64,000 nucleotides of DNA from Nocardioides turkmenicus (GCF_011045035.1 NZ_JAALAA010000020.1:28657-92656); one strand, 5' to 3'; positions 45,946 through 55,052 are shown, counted from the first letter of the stretch. A program made the numbers and translations. The notes: generated by a model from the sequence alone, not told the origin.

Positions 45946-46542
45946 CTACTCAGCCGCGCGCCGACCGGCGAACGCGCGCCCGAGCGTCACCTCGTCGGCG
46001 TACTCGAGGTCGCCGCCGACCGGAAGACCGCTGGCCAGACGGGTGACCTTCAACCCGAGCGGGCTCAGCTGACGGGTCAGATAGGTCGCCGTCGCCTCGC
46101 CCTCGAGGTTGGGGTCCGTGGCGAGGATCACCTCGGTGATCCCGGGGTCGTTGAGCCGCTGGACGAGCTCGCGGATGCGCAGCTGGTCGGGACCGATCCC
46201 GTCGATCGGGCTGATCGCCCCGCCGAGCACGTGATAGCGCCCGCGGAACTCACGGGTGCGCTCGATCGCGACGACGTCCTTGTATTCCTCGACCACGCAC
46301 AGCACCGACTGCTCGCGACGCGGGTCGCGACAGATCCGGCACGTCTCCTCCTCGGAGACGTTGAAGCACACCGAGCAGAACTTCACCTTCGCCTTGACCT
46401 CGTTGAGGATCGAGGCCAGCCGATGTACGTCGGCAGGATCCGCCTGCAGCAGATGGAACGCGATCCGCTGGGCGCTCTTCGGGCCCACGCCCGGCAGCCG
46501 TCCCAGCTCGTCGATGAGGTCTTGGACCACACCCTCGTACAA
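45946..46542 (-). CDS. recR: Recombination mediator RecR
   Basis: A 198-residue protein that with RecF/RecO loads RecA at gaps. The helix-hairpin-helix RLPGVGPKSAQRIAFHLLQ, zinc finger FCSVCFNVSEEETCRICRDPRR and the Toprim motif (VVEEYKDVVAIE... and GPDQLRIREL) are present. The start is a TTG, giving MYEGVVQDLIDEL, where most relatives begin with ATG or GTG. Part of the dnaX-ybaB-recR cluster on the minus strand. Confidence 0.96.
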   Translation of the reverse strand: MYEGVVQDLIDELGRLPGVGPKSAQRIAFHLLQADPADVHRLASILNEVKAKVKFCSVCFNVSEEETCRICRDPRREQSVLCVVEEYKDVVAIERTREFRGRYHVLGGAISPIDGIGPDQLRIRELVQRLNDPGITEVILATDPNLEGEATATYLTRQLSPLGLKVTRLASGLPVGGDLEYADEVTLGRAFAGRRAAE

Positions 46543-46589
46543 CTTGGTTATCGCCTGTCTCTAGCTGTGCTCATCTCGCTGTGTCTATC

Positions 46590-46982
46590 TCAGAAGCCGA
46601 GCTTGAACGGCGGCTCGCCGCCGCCGGGGGCACCCATGCCGCCGCCGAGACCGCCCGCGAGCGGCCCCATCGCCTCGCCGGCGAGCTCGTCGGCCTTGCC
46701 CTTCGCGTCGCGATAGGCGGCAACGATCACCGCACCGAGGTCTTCGAGGTCGTCAGGGCTGCTGCCGTCGAACTCGCCCTGCTTGATCTCCACACCGACC
46801 AGCTCGCCGGTGCCGGTGAGCTTGACGGTCACCGCACCACCGGCGACGGTGCCGTCGACGATCGTCTCGGCGAGCTTCTCCTGGGCGTCGACGATCTGGC
46901 TCTGCAGCGCCTGCGCCTGCTGCATGATCGCGTTGAGGTCGAAGCCGCCTTCGCCGCCGAGGCCTTCGAGTGGGTTCGTCAT
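46590..46982 (-). CDS. ybaB: YbaB/EbfC nucleoid-associated protein
   Basis: A 130-residue DNA-binding protein of the YbaB/EbfC family. The core QAQALQSQIVDAQEKLAETIVDGTVAGGAVTVKLTGTGELVGVEI is typical, followed by a Gly-rich C-terminus of low complexity. AGGA lies eight bases before the ATG. Its position between dnaX and recR is conserved in most bacteria. Confidence 0.93.
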   Translation of the reverse strand: MTNPLEGLGGEGGFDLNAIMQQAQALQSQIVDAQEKLAETIVDGTVAGGAVTVKLTGTGELVGVEIKQGEFDGSSPDDLEDLGAVIVAAYRDAKGKADELAGEAMGPLAGGLGGGMGAPGGGEPPFKLGF

Positions 46983-46992
46983 CTGTGCCGTC

Positions 46993-49116
46993 CTAGTTGT
47001 GAGGAATCTCTTCGATCATCGTTGCACCCAGCTCCTGAGCGAGCAGCGCCTCGGCGCCCATCGCCGACGGCCCGTCGTAGGCCTGGTCGTCGGGGTTAAC
47101 CGCGGCGTCGGCCTCCGCCAGACGGGCCGCGGTGTCGTCGACGGGGGGCTCGTAGTCGGCCGTACGCGTCGGGCGGATCGCCTCGCGCGCCAGCGCGATC
47201 GCGCCCGGGTCGGCCTGCTGCGTCGGGGGAGGCTCCGGTGCCGGTGGCTGGTCGGGTGGCGGCGGCTCGGCCGCCCAGTCGGGCGGTGGCGCCTGCTCGT
47301 TCCACGACGCCTCCGGCGGCTGCTGCGGCTGGGCGGGCTCCTGGGGCTGGCTCGGCTGCGGCTGAGGCGGCGCCTGCCGCGGCTGGGCGGGTTGGCCGCC
47401 GCCCGCGACGATCGCCTCGATCTTCGGCTGGATCCCGATCACGTTGACCAGCGCCTGCCCGAGGATCGGCTCGTGCCCGCCGGTCGCGAACCGGTCGCGC
47501 AGCCCCGGCGAGGCGAACCCAAGGGTCAGCACGCCGTCGCGGAAGTCGACCACCTGGGCGTTCTGACCCACCAGGGACCAGGTCGCCCGGCGCAAGCCCT
47601 TGGTCTGGGCGATCACGTCGTCCCACAGCCGGCGGATGTCGACATTGCCCATCCCACCGCTCTGCTGCGGCTGGGCCGGCGGCTGGGGCCGGCTCGGCTC
47701 GGGGGCCGGCGGCGCCTGCTGCGGAGGCGTCTCCGCTGCCGGGGCGGACTCACGGACGGGCTCGCGGACGGGCTCCTGGACCGGCTGAGGAGCGGGCTCG
47801 GGAGCCGGCGCAGACGTCTGGGCAGGCTCAGGATGCGACGGCGGCGGAGCGACCGTCTCATGGCCCGGCGAACCGACCGACGGCTTGAGCACCGGCCGGT
47901 CCTGGGCCGGGGCGGCTGCCGCCGGAGGGGCGGTCACCGTCGGCGTACCGCTGATCTCGATGCGCCTCTCCAGACGGTCCAACCGGGCGGCGAGACCCTC
48001 GGCACCATCGGCCGCGGGCAGCAGCACGCGGGCACAGATCAGCTCGAGCAGGAGTCGGGGCGCGGTGGCGCCGCGCATCTCGGTCAGCCCGGTCGCGACG
48101 GCGTCGGCGGCCCGGGAGAGGTCGTGCGGCCCGAAGCGTCCGGCCTGGGCGACCAGCCGCTCGCCACCGTCCTCGGAGACATCGATGAGGCCGGTCGCCG
48201 GCGCGTCCGGGACCGCCTTGACGATCACCAGGTCGCGCAGTCGTCGGAGCAGGTCCTCGGTGAACCGTCGCGGGTCCTGGCCGGTCTCGATGATCTTGTC
48301 GATGACCCCGAACACCGCGGCGCCGTCATGGGTCGCGAAGGCGTCGACGACCTCGTCGAGCAGCGCGTCGGGGGTGTAGCCGAGCAGCCCGGCCGCCAGC
48401 TCGTACGTCACGCCCTCGGGCCCGGCGCCACCGAGCAGCTGGTCCATGACCGAGAGGCTGTCGCGCATCGATCCGGCGCCGGCGCGCGCGACCAGCGGCA
48501 GCGCGGCGGGCTCGACGTTGATCCCCTCCTTCTCGCACAACGACGCGATGTAGTCGGAGACGAGCTTGGGCGGGAAGAGGCGGAACGGGTAGTGGTGGGT
48601 GCGCGACCGGATCGTCGGGATGACCTTCTCCGGCTCGGTCGTCGCGAAGATGAACCGCAGATGCTCCGGCGGCTCCTCGACGAGCTTGAGCAGCGCGTTG
48701 AAGCCCTGCGTCGAGACCATGTGGGCCTCGTCGATGATGTAGACCTTGTAGCGGCTCTTGACCGGCGCGAAGAACGCCTTCTCCCGCAGGTCACGGGCGT
48801 CGTCGACACCACCGTGCGAGGCCGCGTCGATCTCGATCACGTCGATGCTGCCCGGCCCGCCCCGCGCCAGGTCCCGGCACGACTCGCACTCCCCGCACGG
48901 GTCCGCGATCGGCGCCTTCTCGCAGTTCAGCGCCCGCGCCAGGATCCGCGCCGAGGTCGTCTTCCCGCAGCCGCGCGGGCCCGAGAAGAGGTACGCATGG
49001 TTGACCCGGTTGCCCGCCAGCGCATTGCGCAGCGGGCCGGTGACGTGATCCTGGCCGATGACCTCGGCAAACGTCTCCGGCCGGTAGCGGCGGTAGAGAG
49101 CTAGCGGTGCGTCCAC
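46993..49116 (-). CDS. dnaX: DNA polymerase III subunit gamma/tau
   Basis: Clamp-loader ATPase of 707 residues. The N-terminus VDAPLALYRRYRPETFAEVIGQ, P-loop SGPRGCGKTTSARIL, zinc site (CEKAPIADPCGECESCRDL), Walker B IIDEAHMV and SRC-type motif are clear. A long Pro/Gln/Ala-rich linker (about 400-510, repeats PVREPVRESA) leads to a tau-type C-terminal domain. No slippery A-rich sequence for frameshift production of gamma is seen. GTG start is supported by TAGGGT ending seven bases upstream (leaderless) and by family alignment. Confidence 0.95.
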   Translation of the reverse strand: MDAPLALYRRYRPETFAEVIGQDHVTGPLRNALAGNRVNHAYLFSGPRGCGKTTSARILARALNCEKAPIADPCGECESCRDLARGGPGSIDVIEIDAASHGGVDDARDLREKAFFAPVKSRYKVYIIDEAHMVSTQGFNALLKLVEEPPEHLRFIFATTEPEKVIPTIRSRTHHYPFRLFPPKLVSDYIASLCEKEGINVEPAALPLVARAGAGSMRDSLSVMDQLLGGAGPEGVTYELAAGLLGYTPDALLDEVVDAFATHDGAAVFGVIDKIIETGQDPRRFTEDLLRRLRDLVIVKAVPDAPATGLIDVSEDGGERLVAQAGRFGPHDLSRAADAVATGLTEMRGATAPRLLLELICARVLLPAADGAEGLAARLDRLERRIEISGTPTVTAPPAAAAPAQDRPVLKPSVGSPGHETVAPPPSHPEPAQTSAPAPEPAPQPVQEPVREPVRESAPAAETPPQQAPPAPEPSRPQPPAQPQQSGGMGNVDIRRLWDDVIAQTKGLRRATWSLVGQNAQVVDFRDGVLTLGFASPGLRDRFATGGHEPILGQALVNVIGIQPKIEAIVAGGGQPAQPRQAPPQPQPSQPQEPAQPQQPPEASWNEQAPPPDWAAEPPPPDQPPAPEPPPTQQADPGAIALAREAIRPTRTADYEPPVDDTAARLAEADAAVNPDDQAYDGPSAMGAEALLAQELGATMIEEIPHN

Positions 49117-49123
49117 CCCATGA

Positions 49124-49129
49124 ACCCTA
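49124..49129 (-). promoter_or_regulatory. -10 box for leaderless dnaX transcript
   Basis: TAGGGT on the minus strand, seven bases before the GTG. Confidence 0.5.
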
Positions 49130-49287
49130 ACGACACCCACCGACAGCCGGTAGCCGCCGGGCGGCCCGGTCGTGGACGAACCCCGCAAAGTGGGTCGTTC
49201 TGACCCATTCGCCTGCGCAGTCCTCCACCCGCGGACCAGCATTCACCCCGGGCGCATATGGCGTGGGACATTCCGGAAGGACGATCG

Positions 49288-49893
49288 ATGAACAATCACG
49301 ACGACGCGCTGTCGATGTTGTCGCGCCAGCCCGTCCCCCAGCACCTGCCGGCAGTCCCGCACGGTCTGGCGAAGGTCGCGATCGTCCTGGCGGTCGCCCT
49401 CACCGTGTTTCAGCTGGTCATCATCGCGATCCATTCGGTTCCGGCCCCTGCGGCATGGGCTTGGGACGTACTCACGCTGATCACGTTGGCTGCGATCGGG
49501 ACCATCATCGCCGTCTACCTGGTGGGCACCCTGTGGCTCCTGCGAAGCTACGACTTCGCGAAGCTGGTCGATCCGGCGTTCCCCATGCGGCGCAGCCGAT
49601 CATGGACGTGGCTCGGGTGGTGGGTCCCGATCGTGTCGCTCTGGTTCCCCTTCCAGATCGTCGACGACGTACGCCGCGCGACCGCGAAGGGCGAGGCCCG
49701 TCCGAGTCCGACCCTCTGGTGGGCAGCCTGGTTGATCGCCACCTGGGCGCCGAAGATCCCGATGAGAGACGACGGCGGTGTGCTGATCAACAGCCGCGAC
49801 GCGGTCTCCGCTGTCGCGATGGTGGTCGCGTGCGTCACGTGGATCTCGATCATCCGCGGGATCACCCGCGACCAAGACGCCGCTCGCGGGTGA
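49288..49893 (+). CDS. DUF4328 membrane protein
   Basis: A 201-residue membrane protein with four to five hydrophobic segments (about 20-42, 50-75, 100-125, 140-160, 170-190) and the DUF4328 pattern SRSWTWLGWWVPIVSLWFPFQIVDDVRRA. Function unknown. GGAAGGA seven bases before this ATG was preferred to an ATG ten codons earlier. Confidence 0.78.
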   Translation: MNNHDDALSMLSRQPVPQHLPAVPHGLAKVAIVLAVALTVFQLVIIAIHSVPAPAAWAWDVLTLITLAAIGTIIAVYLVGTLWLLRSYDFAKLVDPAFPMRRSRSWTWLGWWVPIVSLWFPFQIVDDVRRATAKGEARPSPTLWWAAWLIATWAPKIPMRDDGGVLINSRDAVSAVAMVVACVTWISIIRGITRDQDAARG

Positions 49894-49908
49894 CGTCAGG
49901 AAATAGAA

Positions 49909-50002
49909 AAGGCCCCCCACGTACCCAACAGAGCTCGCTTATCCTTGCTGCCTTCCGGCCCTGGGGAGGTTCGACAAGATGTCGCCACATGGGGGGTTGC
50001 CG
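49909..50002 (-). ncRNA. ffs: Signal recognition particle RNA (small bacterial form)
   Basis: The minus strand has the SRP domain IV core: CCAGGGCCGGAAGGCAGCAA followed by GGATAAGC, with the long pairing of 5' AACCCCCC and 3' GGGGGGCC closing the hairpin. The end GGGGGGCCTTTTC with a T-run fits a terminator. It guides membrane proteins to the translocon with Ffh. Ends are approximate. Confidence 0.93.
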
Positions 50003-50121
50003 AAGAGTCTAGACGAGTCGCCGCGCCGATCCCAAAGCGATGTGTCGAGCTTGTCGAGATGCGCGCCCGCTGGCCCCCGCCGATTTCCCCCACGCTCACG
50101 GATCCGCGTAGGATCCCTCAC

Positions 50122-50210
50122 GGATCTGTCGCCTAGTGGCCTATGGCGCACGGCTGGAATCCGTGTTGGGTTAATAGCCCTCGGGGGTTCGAATCCCCCC
50201 AGATCCGCCA
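50122..50210 (+). tRNA. tRNA-Ser (anticodon GGA)
   Basis: Class II tRNA: acceptor GGATCTG/CAGATCC, anticodon arm CACGG-CTGGAAT-CCGTG giving GGA, a long variable arm (GTTGGGTTAATAGCCCTC) and T-arm GGGGG-TTCGAAT-CCCCC, with CCA encoded. Reads UCC/UCU. Confidence 0.97.
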
Positions 50211-50233
50211 GCAGTCGACCACGGTTGACCTGC

Positions 50234-50277
50234 AAGAACGCCGATCCGGACAGCGCAAGCTCCGGATCGGCGTTCTT
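50234..50277 (+). terminator. Terminator after tRNA-Ser
   Basis: A perfect 17-base-pair stem (50234-50250 with 50261-50277) with a ten-base loop, ending in TTCTT. Confidence 0.9.
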
Positions 50278-50292
50278 CATTCGGCAGGCGCC

Positions 50293-50703
50293 TCAGTCGG
50301 TGATGGCGTACGCCTCCACCTCGACGAGCACGTCCGGCTCGAACAGATAGTCCACACCGATCGCCGACACCGGCGGCAGCGGCTGCGGGATCCCGAGCTC
50401 GTCGACGACCTTCTCGAGACCTGCGACGAACTCCTCGTACTTCTCCGGGGCCCAGTCAGTGACGAAGAACCGGAGACGCACGACGTCGGCGAAGGTGGCG
50501 CCGGCACCAGCCAGTCCGCGGGCGGTGTTGCGGAGCGCATGGGCGAGCTGGCCGGCGAGGTCACCAGGGGCCACGCCTCGGCCGAGCTCGTCACGAGCGA
50601 TCTGCCCGGCGACATGGATGTGACGACTGCCGGTGGCCACGGAGACGTGGTGGTAGGGCACGGGCTGGAACATGCCTTCAGGGCTGAACAGCTCAACGGA
50701 CAC
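50293..50703 (-). CDS. RidA-family protein
   Basis: A 136-residue RidA/YjgF-like protein: VATGSRHIHVAGQIARDELG, QLAHALRNTARGLAGAGATFADVVRLRFFVTDW and the end VDYLFEPDVLVEVEAYAITD. GTG start with AAAGGAA eight bases upstream. It is divergent from an HxlR regulator that probably controls it. Its missing arginine at the usual position of the active-site string suggests it may be a RidA relative rather than an active deaminase (inference). Confidence 0.82.
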   Translation of the reverse strand: MSVELFSPEGMFQPVPYHHVSVATGSRHIHVAGQIARDELGRGVAPGDLAGQLAHALRNTARGLAGAGATFADVVRLRFFVTDWAPEKYEEFVAGLEKVVDELGIPQPLPPVSAIGVDYLFEPDVLVEVEAYAITD

Positions 50704-50740
50704 GATGAGATTCCTTTCGATGAGTGAAGGTTTCTCTTTT

Positions 50741-50760
50741 GTACTTGGTATCTGAAGGAC
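50741..50760. promoter_or_regulatory. Probable HxlR operator
   Basis: GTACTT and AAGGAC, six bases each with an eight-base spacer, form an inverted repeat with one mismatch in the 78-base gap between divergent ridA-like and hxlR-like genes. HxlR regulators bind this kind of GTAC-flanked site. Confidence 0.5.
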
Positions 50761-50781
50761 ACTTCAACGAGACTAGGTTTC

Positions 50782-51147
50782 ATGCCGGATACCCCGCTTG
50801 AGCCGCTGCGCCTGACCACGGAGCATCGCGAGCTCCTCGACCAGCTCCTCGACAAGTGGTCGCTCCAGGTGCTCGACACGCTGTGCGAGCGCCCGCGACG
50901 CTTCAACGAGCTGCGTCAGGCGATCCCCGCCGTGACCCAGAAGTCGCTCACCACGGCGCTACGCCGCCTGGAGCGCAACGGCATGGTCGCCCGCGTCGTA
51001 CTGAGCACTCGACCGCTCGCGGTGGAATACCGCATCACCCCGCTGGGCAGCACCCTGCAGGACCTCATCGACCGGCTCTACCACTGGTCGGCGACGACAC
51101 TGCCCGAGGTCGAAGCCGCACGCGAGGCGTTCGACAAAGCCTTGTGA
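50782..51147 (+). CDS. HxlR-family winged-helix regulator
   Basis: A 121-residue DNA-binding protein with the HxlR signature KWSLQVLDTLCERPRRFNELRQAIP and QKSLTTALRRLERNGMVARVV, then YRITPLGSTLQDLIDRLYHW. It has a single cysteine in the wing region (LCERP), a common redox point in this family, so it may sense electrophiles. It ends four bases from the convergent mycP gene. Confidence 0.88.
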   Translation: MPDTPLEPLRLTTEHRELLDQLLDKWSLQVLDTLCERPRRFNELRQAIPAVTQKSLTTALRRLERNGMVARVVLSTRPLAVEYRITPLGSTLQDLIDRLYHWSATTLPEVEAAREAFDKAL

Positions 51148-51151
51148 CGGG

Positions 51152-52279
51152 CTACATCGAGCCCTTGCGCCGCGAGAACAGCGGACGCAGGACCAGCCCG
51201 AGACCGAGCGCACCGCCGCCGCCTATGCCCCACCAGACCGCGTTGTCGCGGACGGCGTCGAGCGGGTCGACCTTCTCCCGGGCCATCGGGGCCTGCTCGA
51301 CCTCCGGCGGCTCGGCAGCCTCTTTCACAGGTGGCCGCGTAAGCGCGTCGTACGCGTTCACCACACCGGCACCCCAGAACCGGCCGCCCTGTCCCTCTCG
51401 GCCCGATGTGGTGCTGTAGAGACGGTCGATGACCTGGTCGGCGCTCCAGCCCCGGTTGGTCGACCAGATCAGGGCGAGCACCGCGGTGACCTCGGCGGAG
51501 GCGAAGGAGGTCGAGATCGAGTCGACCCAGCACGGCTGGCCGAAGAGCGTCTTCGACGGGGCGCCGTACGTCGGAGCGGCGACGTCGGTGTTGGAGTTGG
51601 GCAGCACCGCGGACTCCGGGTCGGAGGCCCAGGTGCCGGAAGCGCTGACCGTCACCACGGACTCGTTGGCGTTCGGGAACACCTTGGGTGCCATGTCCCG
51701 GTCCGTGCCGCTGGCGATGCCCGACCAGTCGGCGGCCATCACCACGATGGCACCCTTCTTGATGAGGGTGTCGACGGCCGTGTCCAGGCCCGGCGCGCCC
51801 TCCATCGCGGGCAGCCCGATGTCGACGATCAGGCCCTTCGCGTTGCCCTTGGCCAATGAGTTGAGCTCGGCCACCATCCGCTTGGCGTCGACCGTCGACT
51901 TCTCCTGACCGACCTTGAGGACCGGGTGGTCGCTGAGCGTCGCCTTGGGCGCGATCTGGGAGATCAGCCCGGCCGCGACGGTGCCGTGATAGTCCTGCGC
52001 GCTGCGGCTGTAACCGGAGTCGACCACCGCGATGCGGATCCCCTGACCCTGCTTGCTCACCTGCTGCGCCTCCGCGATCCGCATGATCGCGAACGGAGCC
52101 ACCGTCTCCGGCACGGGCGCCGTCTGGGCCTCCGCCTTCTGCGGTGTGCCGCCGGTGTTCTTCTCGTACGCCGCACAGAGAGGCCGCTCCTCCGCTGCGT
52201 ACGCAGGACTCGGGCTGCTCAGCAGGGTGATCCCGCCGACGACGGCAGCGAGCGCGATACCACTACGCAGCAGCGTCAC
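51152..52279 (-). CDS. mycP: Mycosin (type VII secretion subtilisin-like protease), compact form
   Basis: Membrane-anchored subtilisin-like protease of 375 residues of the type VII system. Signal peptide 1-28; catalytic Asp87 in IRIAVVDSGY, His98 in DYHGTVAAG and Ser258 in STSFASAEVTA. Only ten residues separate Asp from His; the loop of about 20 residues found in other mycosins is missing. A C-terminal membrane segment (about 345-363) and basic end FSRRKGSM follow. The GTG used here overlaps the eccB stop by GTGA; another GTG five codons upstream exists. Conserved activity is not guaranteed, since the Asn oxyanion region is divergent. Confidence 0.87.
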   Translation of the reverse strand: MTLLRSGIALAAVVGGITLLSSPSPAYAAEERPLCAAYEKNTGGTPQKAEAQTAPVPETVAPFAIMRIAEAQQVSKQGQGIRIAVVDSGYSRSAQDYHGTVAAGLISQIAPKATLSDHPVLKVGQEKSTVDAKRMVAELNSLAKGNAKGLIVDIGLPAMEGAPGLDTAVDTLIKKGAIVVMAADWSGIASGTDRDMAPKVFPNANESVVTVSASGTWASDPESAVLPNSNTDVAAPTYGAPSKTLFGQPCWVDSISTSFASAEVTAVLALIWSTNRGWSADQVIDRLYSTTSGREGQGGRFWGAGVVNAYDALTRPPVKEAAEPPEVEQAPMAREKVDPLDAVRDNAVWWGIGGGGALGLGLVLRPLFSRRKGSM

Positions 52280-53682
52280 TCGGTCGCCACGCACTGGCTC
52301 TCCTGAACCTTTTCGGTGCTGGGCGGGCAGAGCGCGAGCTCGGTCGAGAGCGCAGCCCCGCCAGGAAGCAGTCGCAGCCAGGTGCCGGGCACGATCGGGC
52401 CGGAGTCGGTCGTCAGGCCGAGCCGCGCGACCGTGACCTTCCCGTCGAGGGTGTTGGCGGTGCCGCGGGCGTCGATCAGGTAGGGCGTCGCGCTCTCCTT
52501 CTGGAGCTCCTCGCCGTTGGCGGCGTAGACGAAGGCACCCTTGCCGGGGTCGACCCGGGCGGCCGTCAAGTCACTTGCGGCAGGAGGCTCCGACGCCGGC
52601 CATGCTTCATCGCCCGGCTCCATGCCGAGGCGTACTGTCGTCTTGTCCTCGGTCTCGAGCTTGGCGCAGACACTGCCGGTGCCGGGCTCGAGGGTCGACG
52701 TCGGCCACGCCGTCTCCAGATCCTTGCCATTGATGTTCGGCTGAGAACTCAAGGACTGCTGGTTGGCCTTGCTGCCGAAGGCGACGTCGTAGATCTCACT
52801 GGCGAAGCCGTCCAGGCGAATCCAGCCCGACTCGGTCATCAGGTAGTTCTTGGCCTGGTAGTTGGCCTTGGTGCCGATCGGGTACTCCTCGCCCTCGACC
52901 GTGCCACCGACCTTGGTGAAGGCGCTCCCGAACGAGTCACCCGAGAGCGGTGCACCCGCCGGGAAGAGGTTGACCCAGGCTTGAGGAACCGTGGGCGTCG
53001 ACACCGGCCCGTTGAAGGTCCGGTCAGCGTACGTCTCCGAGTCGCCCTCGATCTTGTAGCTGTAGGCCTGCGTGTAGCCCTCAGGGCTCCGATATTCAGC
53101 GATGAGGTAGTTGCCTTCTTCGGTCTGCACCATGAACCCGGTGTCGGCGGCCGACTTCACGTCCGGCTTCTCCGAGATGTTCAGGTAGGTGCCCGCACCG
53201 TTGGCCGTGCACGCCGTCCAGCCGGTGTTGATGAAGTCGGACTTCAGCGGCAACTCTTCGGGAACCTTGGGGCCGGAGAGGCCGATCGTCTGCTTCGGGA
53301 ACTCCTTGTCGATCTCCTCCTGGTCGATGACCTTGGACTTCTTCTCCAGGTCGAGACCGAGGATGAGCTGGGCGCTGGCCAGGTTGACGACCGGGTACAG
53401 GCCCCTCTCGTTCTCGGGGCCGGTGACGACGTACCGCGCCCCGCCCTTGGTCACGATCAGGCCGGGCTGGTCTGCCCAGCCCGTCGCGGGCCGGGGAGCG
53501 AGGAAGTGGGCGACGGCGCCGCCCGCGATGAGCAGCACCGCGAGCACGACGCCACCGAAGACCGAGCGGCCCGGCCGAGCCGGCTCCACCTCACGCCCAC
53601 CCGGGGCGCCGGAGAGGAACGCGGAGACGAGGCGACGGCGGCTGAAGGCGTGCGCCTCTACGAGGTCCTTCTTGCTGGCCAT
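52276..53682 (-). CDS. eccB: Type VII secretion protein EccB
   Basis: A 468-residue membrane subunit of the ESX complex. N-terminal cytoplasmic MASKKDLVEAHAFSRRRLVSAF is the EccB signature; one membrane segment (about 42-64) is followed by a large periplasmic domain with YPVVNLASAQLIL and the end region TPYLIDARGTANTL and WLRLLPGGAALSTELAL. Overlaps eccD by TGATG and mycP by GTGA. Confidence 0.93.
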   Translation of the reverse strand: MASKKDLVEAHAFSRRRLVSAFLSGAPGGREVEPARPGRSVFGGVVLAVLLIAGGAVAHFLAPRPATGWADQPGLIVTKGGARYVVTGPENERGLYPVVNLASAQLILGLDLEKKSKVIDQEEIDKEFPKQTIGLSGPKVPEELPLKSDFINTGWTACTANGAGTYLNISEKPDVKSAADTGFMVQTEEGNYLIAEYRSPEGYTQAYSYKIEGDSETYADRTFNGPVSTPTVPQAWVNLFPAGAPLSGDSFGSAFTKVGGTVEGEEYPIGTKANYQAKNYLMTESGWIRLDGFASEIYDVAFGSKANQQSLSSQPNINGKDLETAWPTSTLEPGTGSVCAKLETEDKTTVRLGMEPGDEAWPASEPPAASDLTAARVDPGKGAFVYAANGEELQKESATPYLIDARGTANTLDGKVTVARLGLTTDSGPIVPGTWLRLLPGGAALSTELALCPPSTEKVQESQCVATE

Positions 53683-55052
53683 CAGAAACCAGCCACCGCG
53701 GCGCCGAAGAGGCCTGAGGCGAGCACCATCAGCGGCAGCATCGCGAGCAGGCAGACCGTCTCGGCGACATCGGCCAGCCGGCCACGCCGGATCGACCCGA
53801 CGTCGGGGACGAGCGTCAGCACAAGGAGTACGCCACCCGCGGCCGCCAGCACGACGGCGGTCGTCGGCCGCCACGACTCGTGGTAGACCAGCAGCGCGGC
53901 ACCGATCGCGAGCAGACCGGCGATGCCGGAGACCAGCCCGACGAGAACCTCGGAACCCGTCCGGTACTGCCGGGTGCGCAGCATCAGCACGACACACGCG
54001 GCCAGCGCCAGCAGCGTGCCGAAGAGCCCGAGGCGCACCACGAACGGCGCGGTCAGCACGACCAGGACGCCGACGGAGAGCGAGATCGCGACCAGGATCT
54101 CGTGCGCGACCTTGGCGTCGACCCGGACCTGGTCCTGGCGGATCTCCTCCGGGTCGAGGTTGATGTCCTCGTCGGAGTAGAGCTGCGGGACGTCGGTCTT
54201 GGTCGTGCTCAGCGCGAGCCACGGGAAGAAGCTGCCCGCCAGCACCACGACGACCAGCACGATCCCGAGCACCACACCGGCCTTCCAGCCGGTCGCGCTC
54301 AGCAGCAGACCGGCCACGAGGAAGACCCCGCCCACCAGGGCGCCCGGCATCGCCAGCATCCGGGCCTCGCCCAGGCCGAGGAAACCGATCGCGGAGACCA
54401 GCATCGCGCCCGCACCGGCGAAGGCCAGCGGCATCCCGACGCCACCGTCGAGACCGAGGGCGGCCGCGCCGATCAGGAAGCCGGCGACCGCGCCGTAGAC
54501 CTCACCGATCCAGACCGCGGCGATCGCGGCGTCGTTCTCCTCCTCGAGCCGGGAGAGCACGATCGCGCCTCCGGCGAGGACGACGCCGATCACGGCGGCG
54601 GCGACGCCCGCGAGCATCGACGGCGCCTGGGTCCACAGCGCACCGGCCCCGAGGAGCAGGAGCAGCGCGGCAGCCAGCAGCGACGTACGCCGTCCTGCTT
54701 CGGGCTTCCAGGGAGCCATCTCGCTCTCGACGACGTCGGTCATCGCCTCGACCACGTCGTCGTAGACCCGCGGCGGCTTGTCGTCGATACCGGCGCTCAC
54801 GGTGAGCACGCCACCGTCCTCGACGCCCTGCGGGATCAGGCCCAGATCGCCAGCGAGCTTGCGCCCGTCGGCGAGCACGACGCGGTAGCCGGCGTACGCC
54901 GTCTGTGGGTCGAGCAGCCCGACGCTTCGCGCGAGCTCGGGGACGAGCTCGGCCACCGGCACAGAGCCCGGCAGCACCAGATCCATCCGACGGGTGCCGG
55001 AGGCGACAGTGACCCGGACCAGCCCCGTGGGCGCCACCTGCGCCTGCGTCAT
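53682..55052 (-). CDS. eccD: Type VII secretion membrane protein EccD
   Basis: A 456-residue ESX subunit with an N-terminal ubiquitin-like domain (about 8-92, RVTVASGTRRMDLVLPGSVPVAELVPEL and LIPQGVEDGGVLTV) and eleven hydrophobic membrane segments. GAGGAG lies eight bases before the ATG. Heads the minus-strand trio eccD-eccB-mycP with overlapping stops. In known complexes EccD is present twice per unit and lines the channel vestibule. Confidence 0.92.
   Translation of the reverse strand: MTQAQVAPTGLVRVTVASGTRRMDLVLPGSVPVAELVPELARSVGLLDPQTAYAGYRVVLADGRKLAGDLGLIPQGVEDGGVLTVSAGIDDKPPRVYDDVVEAMTDVVESEMAPWKPEAGRRTSLLAAALLLLLGAGALWTQAPSMLAGVAAAVIGVVLAGGAIVLSRLEEENDAAIAAVWIGEVYGAVAGFLIGAAALGLDGGVGMPLAFAGAGAMLVSAIGFLGLGEARMLAMPGALVGGVFLVAGLLLSATGWKAGVVLGIVLVVVVLAGSFFPWLALSTTKTDVPQLYSDEDINLDPEEIRQDQVRVDAKVAHEILVAISLSVGVLVVLTAPFVVRLGLFGTLLALAACVVLMLRTRQYRTGSEVLVGLVSGIAGLLAIGAALLVYHESWRPTTAVVLAAAGGVLLVLTLVPDVGSIRRGRLADVAETVCLLAMLPLMVLASGLFGAAVAGF

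Noticed and set aside
46993..49116. Programmed frameshift in dnaX
   Set aside because: No A-rich slippery sequence seen; the repetitive Pro/Gln linker is a normal spacer, so gamma is likely absent or made by other means.
50122..50210. tRNA-Ser as attachment site for an integrated element
   Set aside because: No integrase or repeated tRNA 3' end follows; neighbours are ordinary genes.
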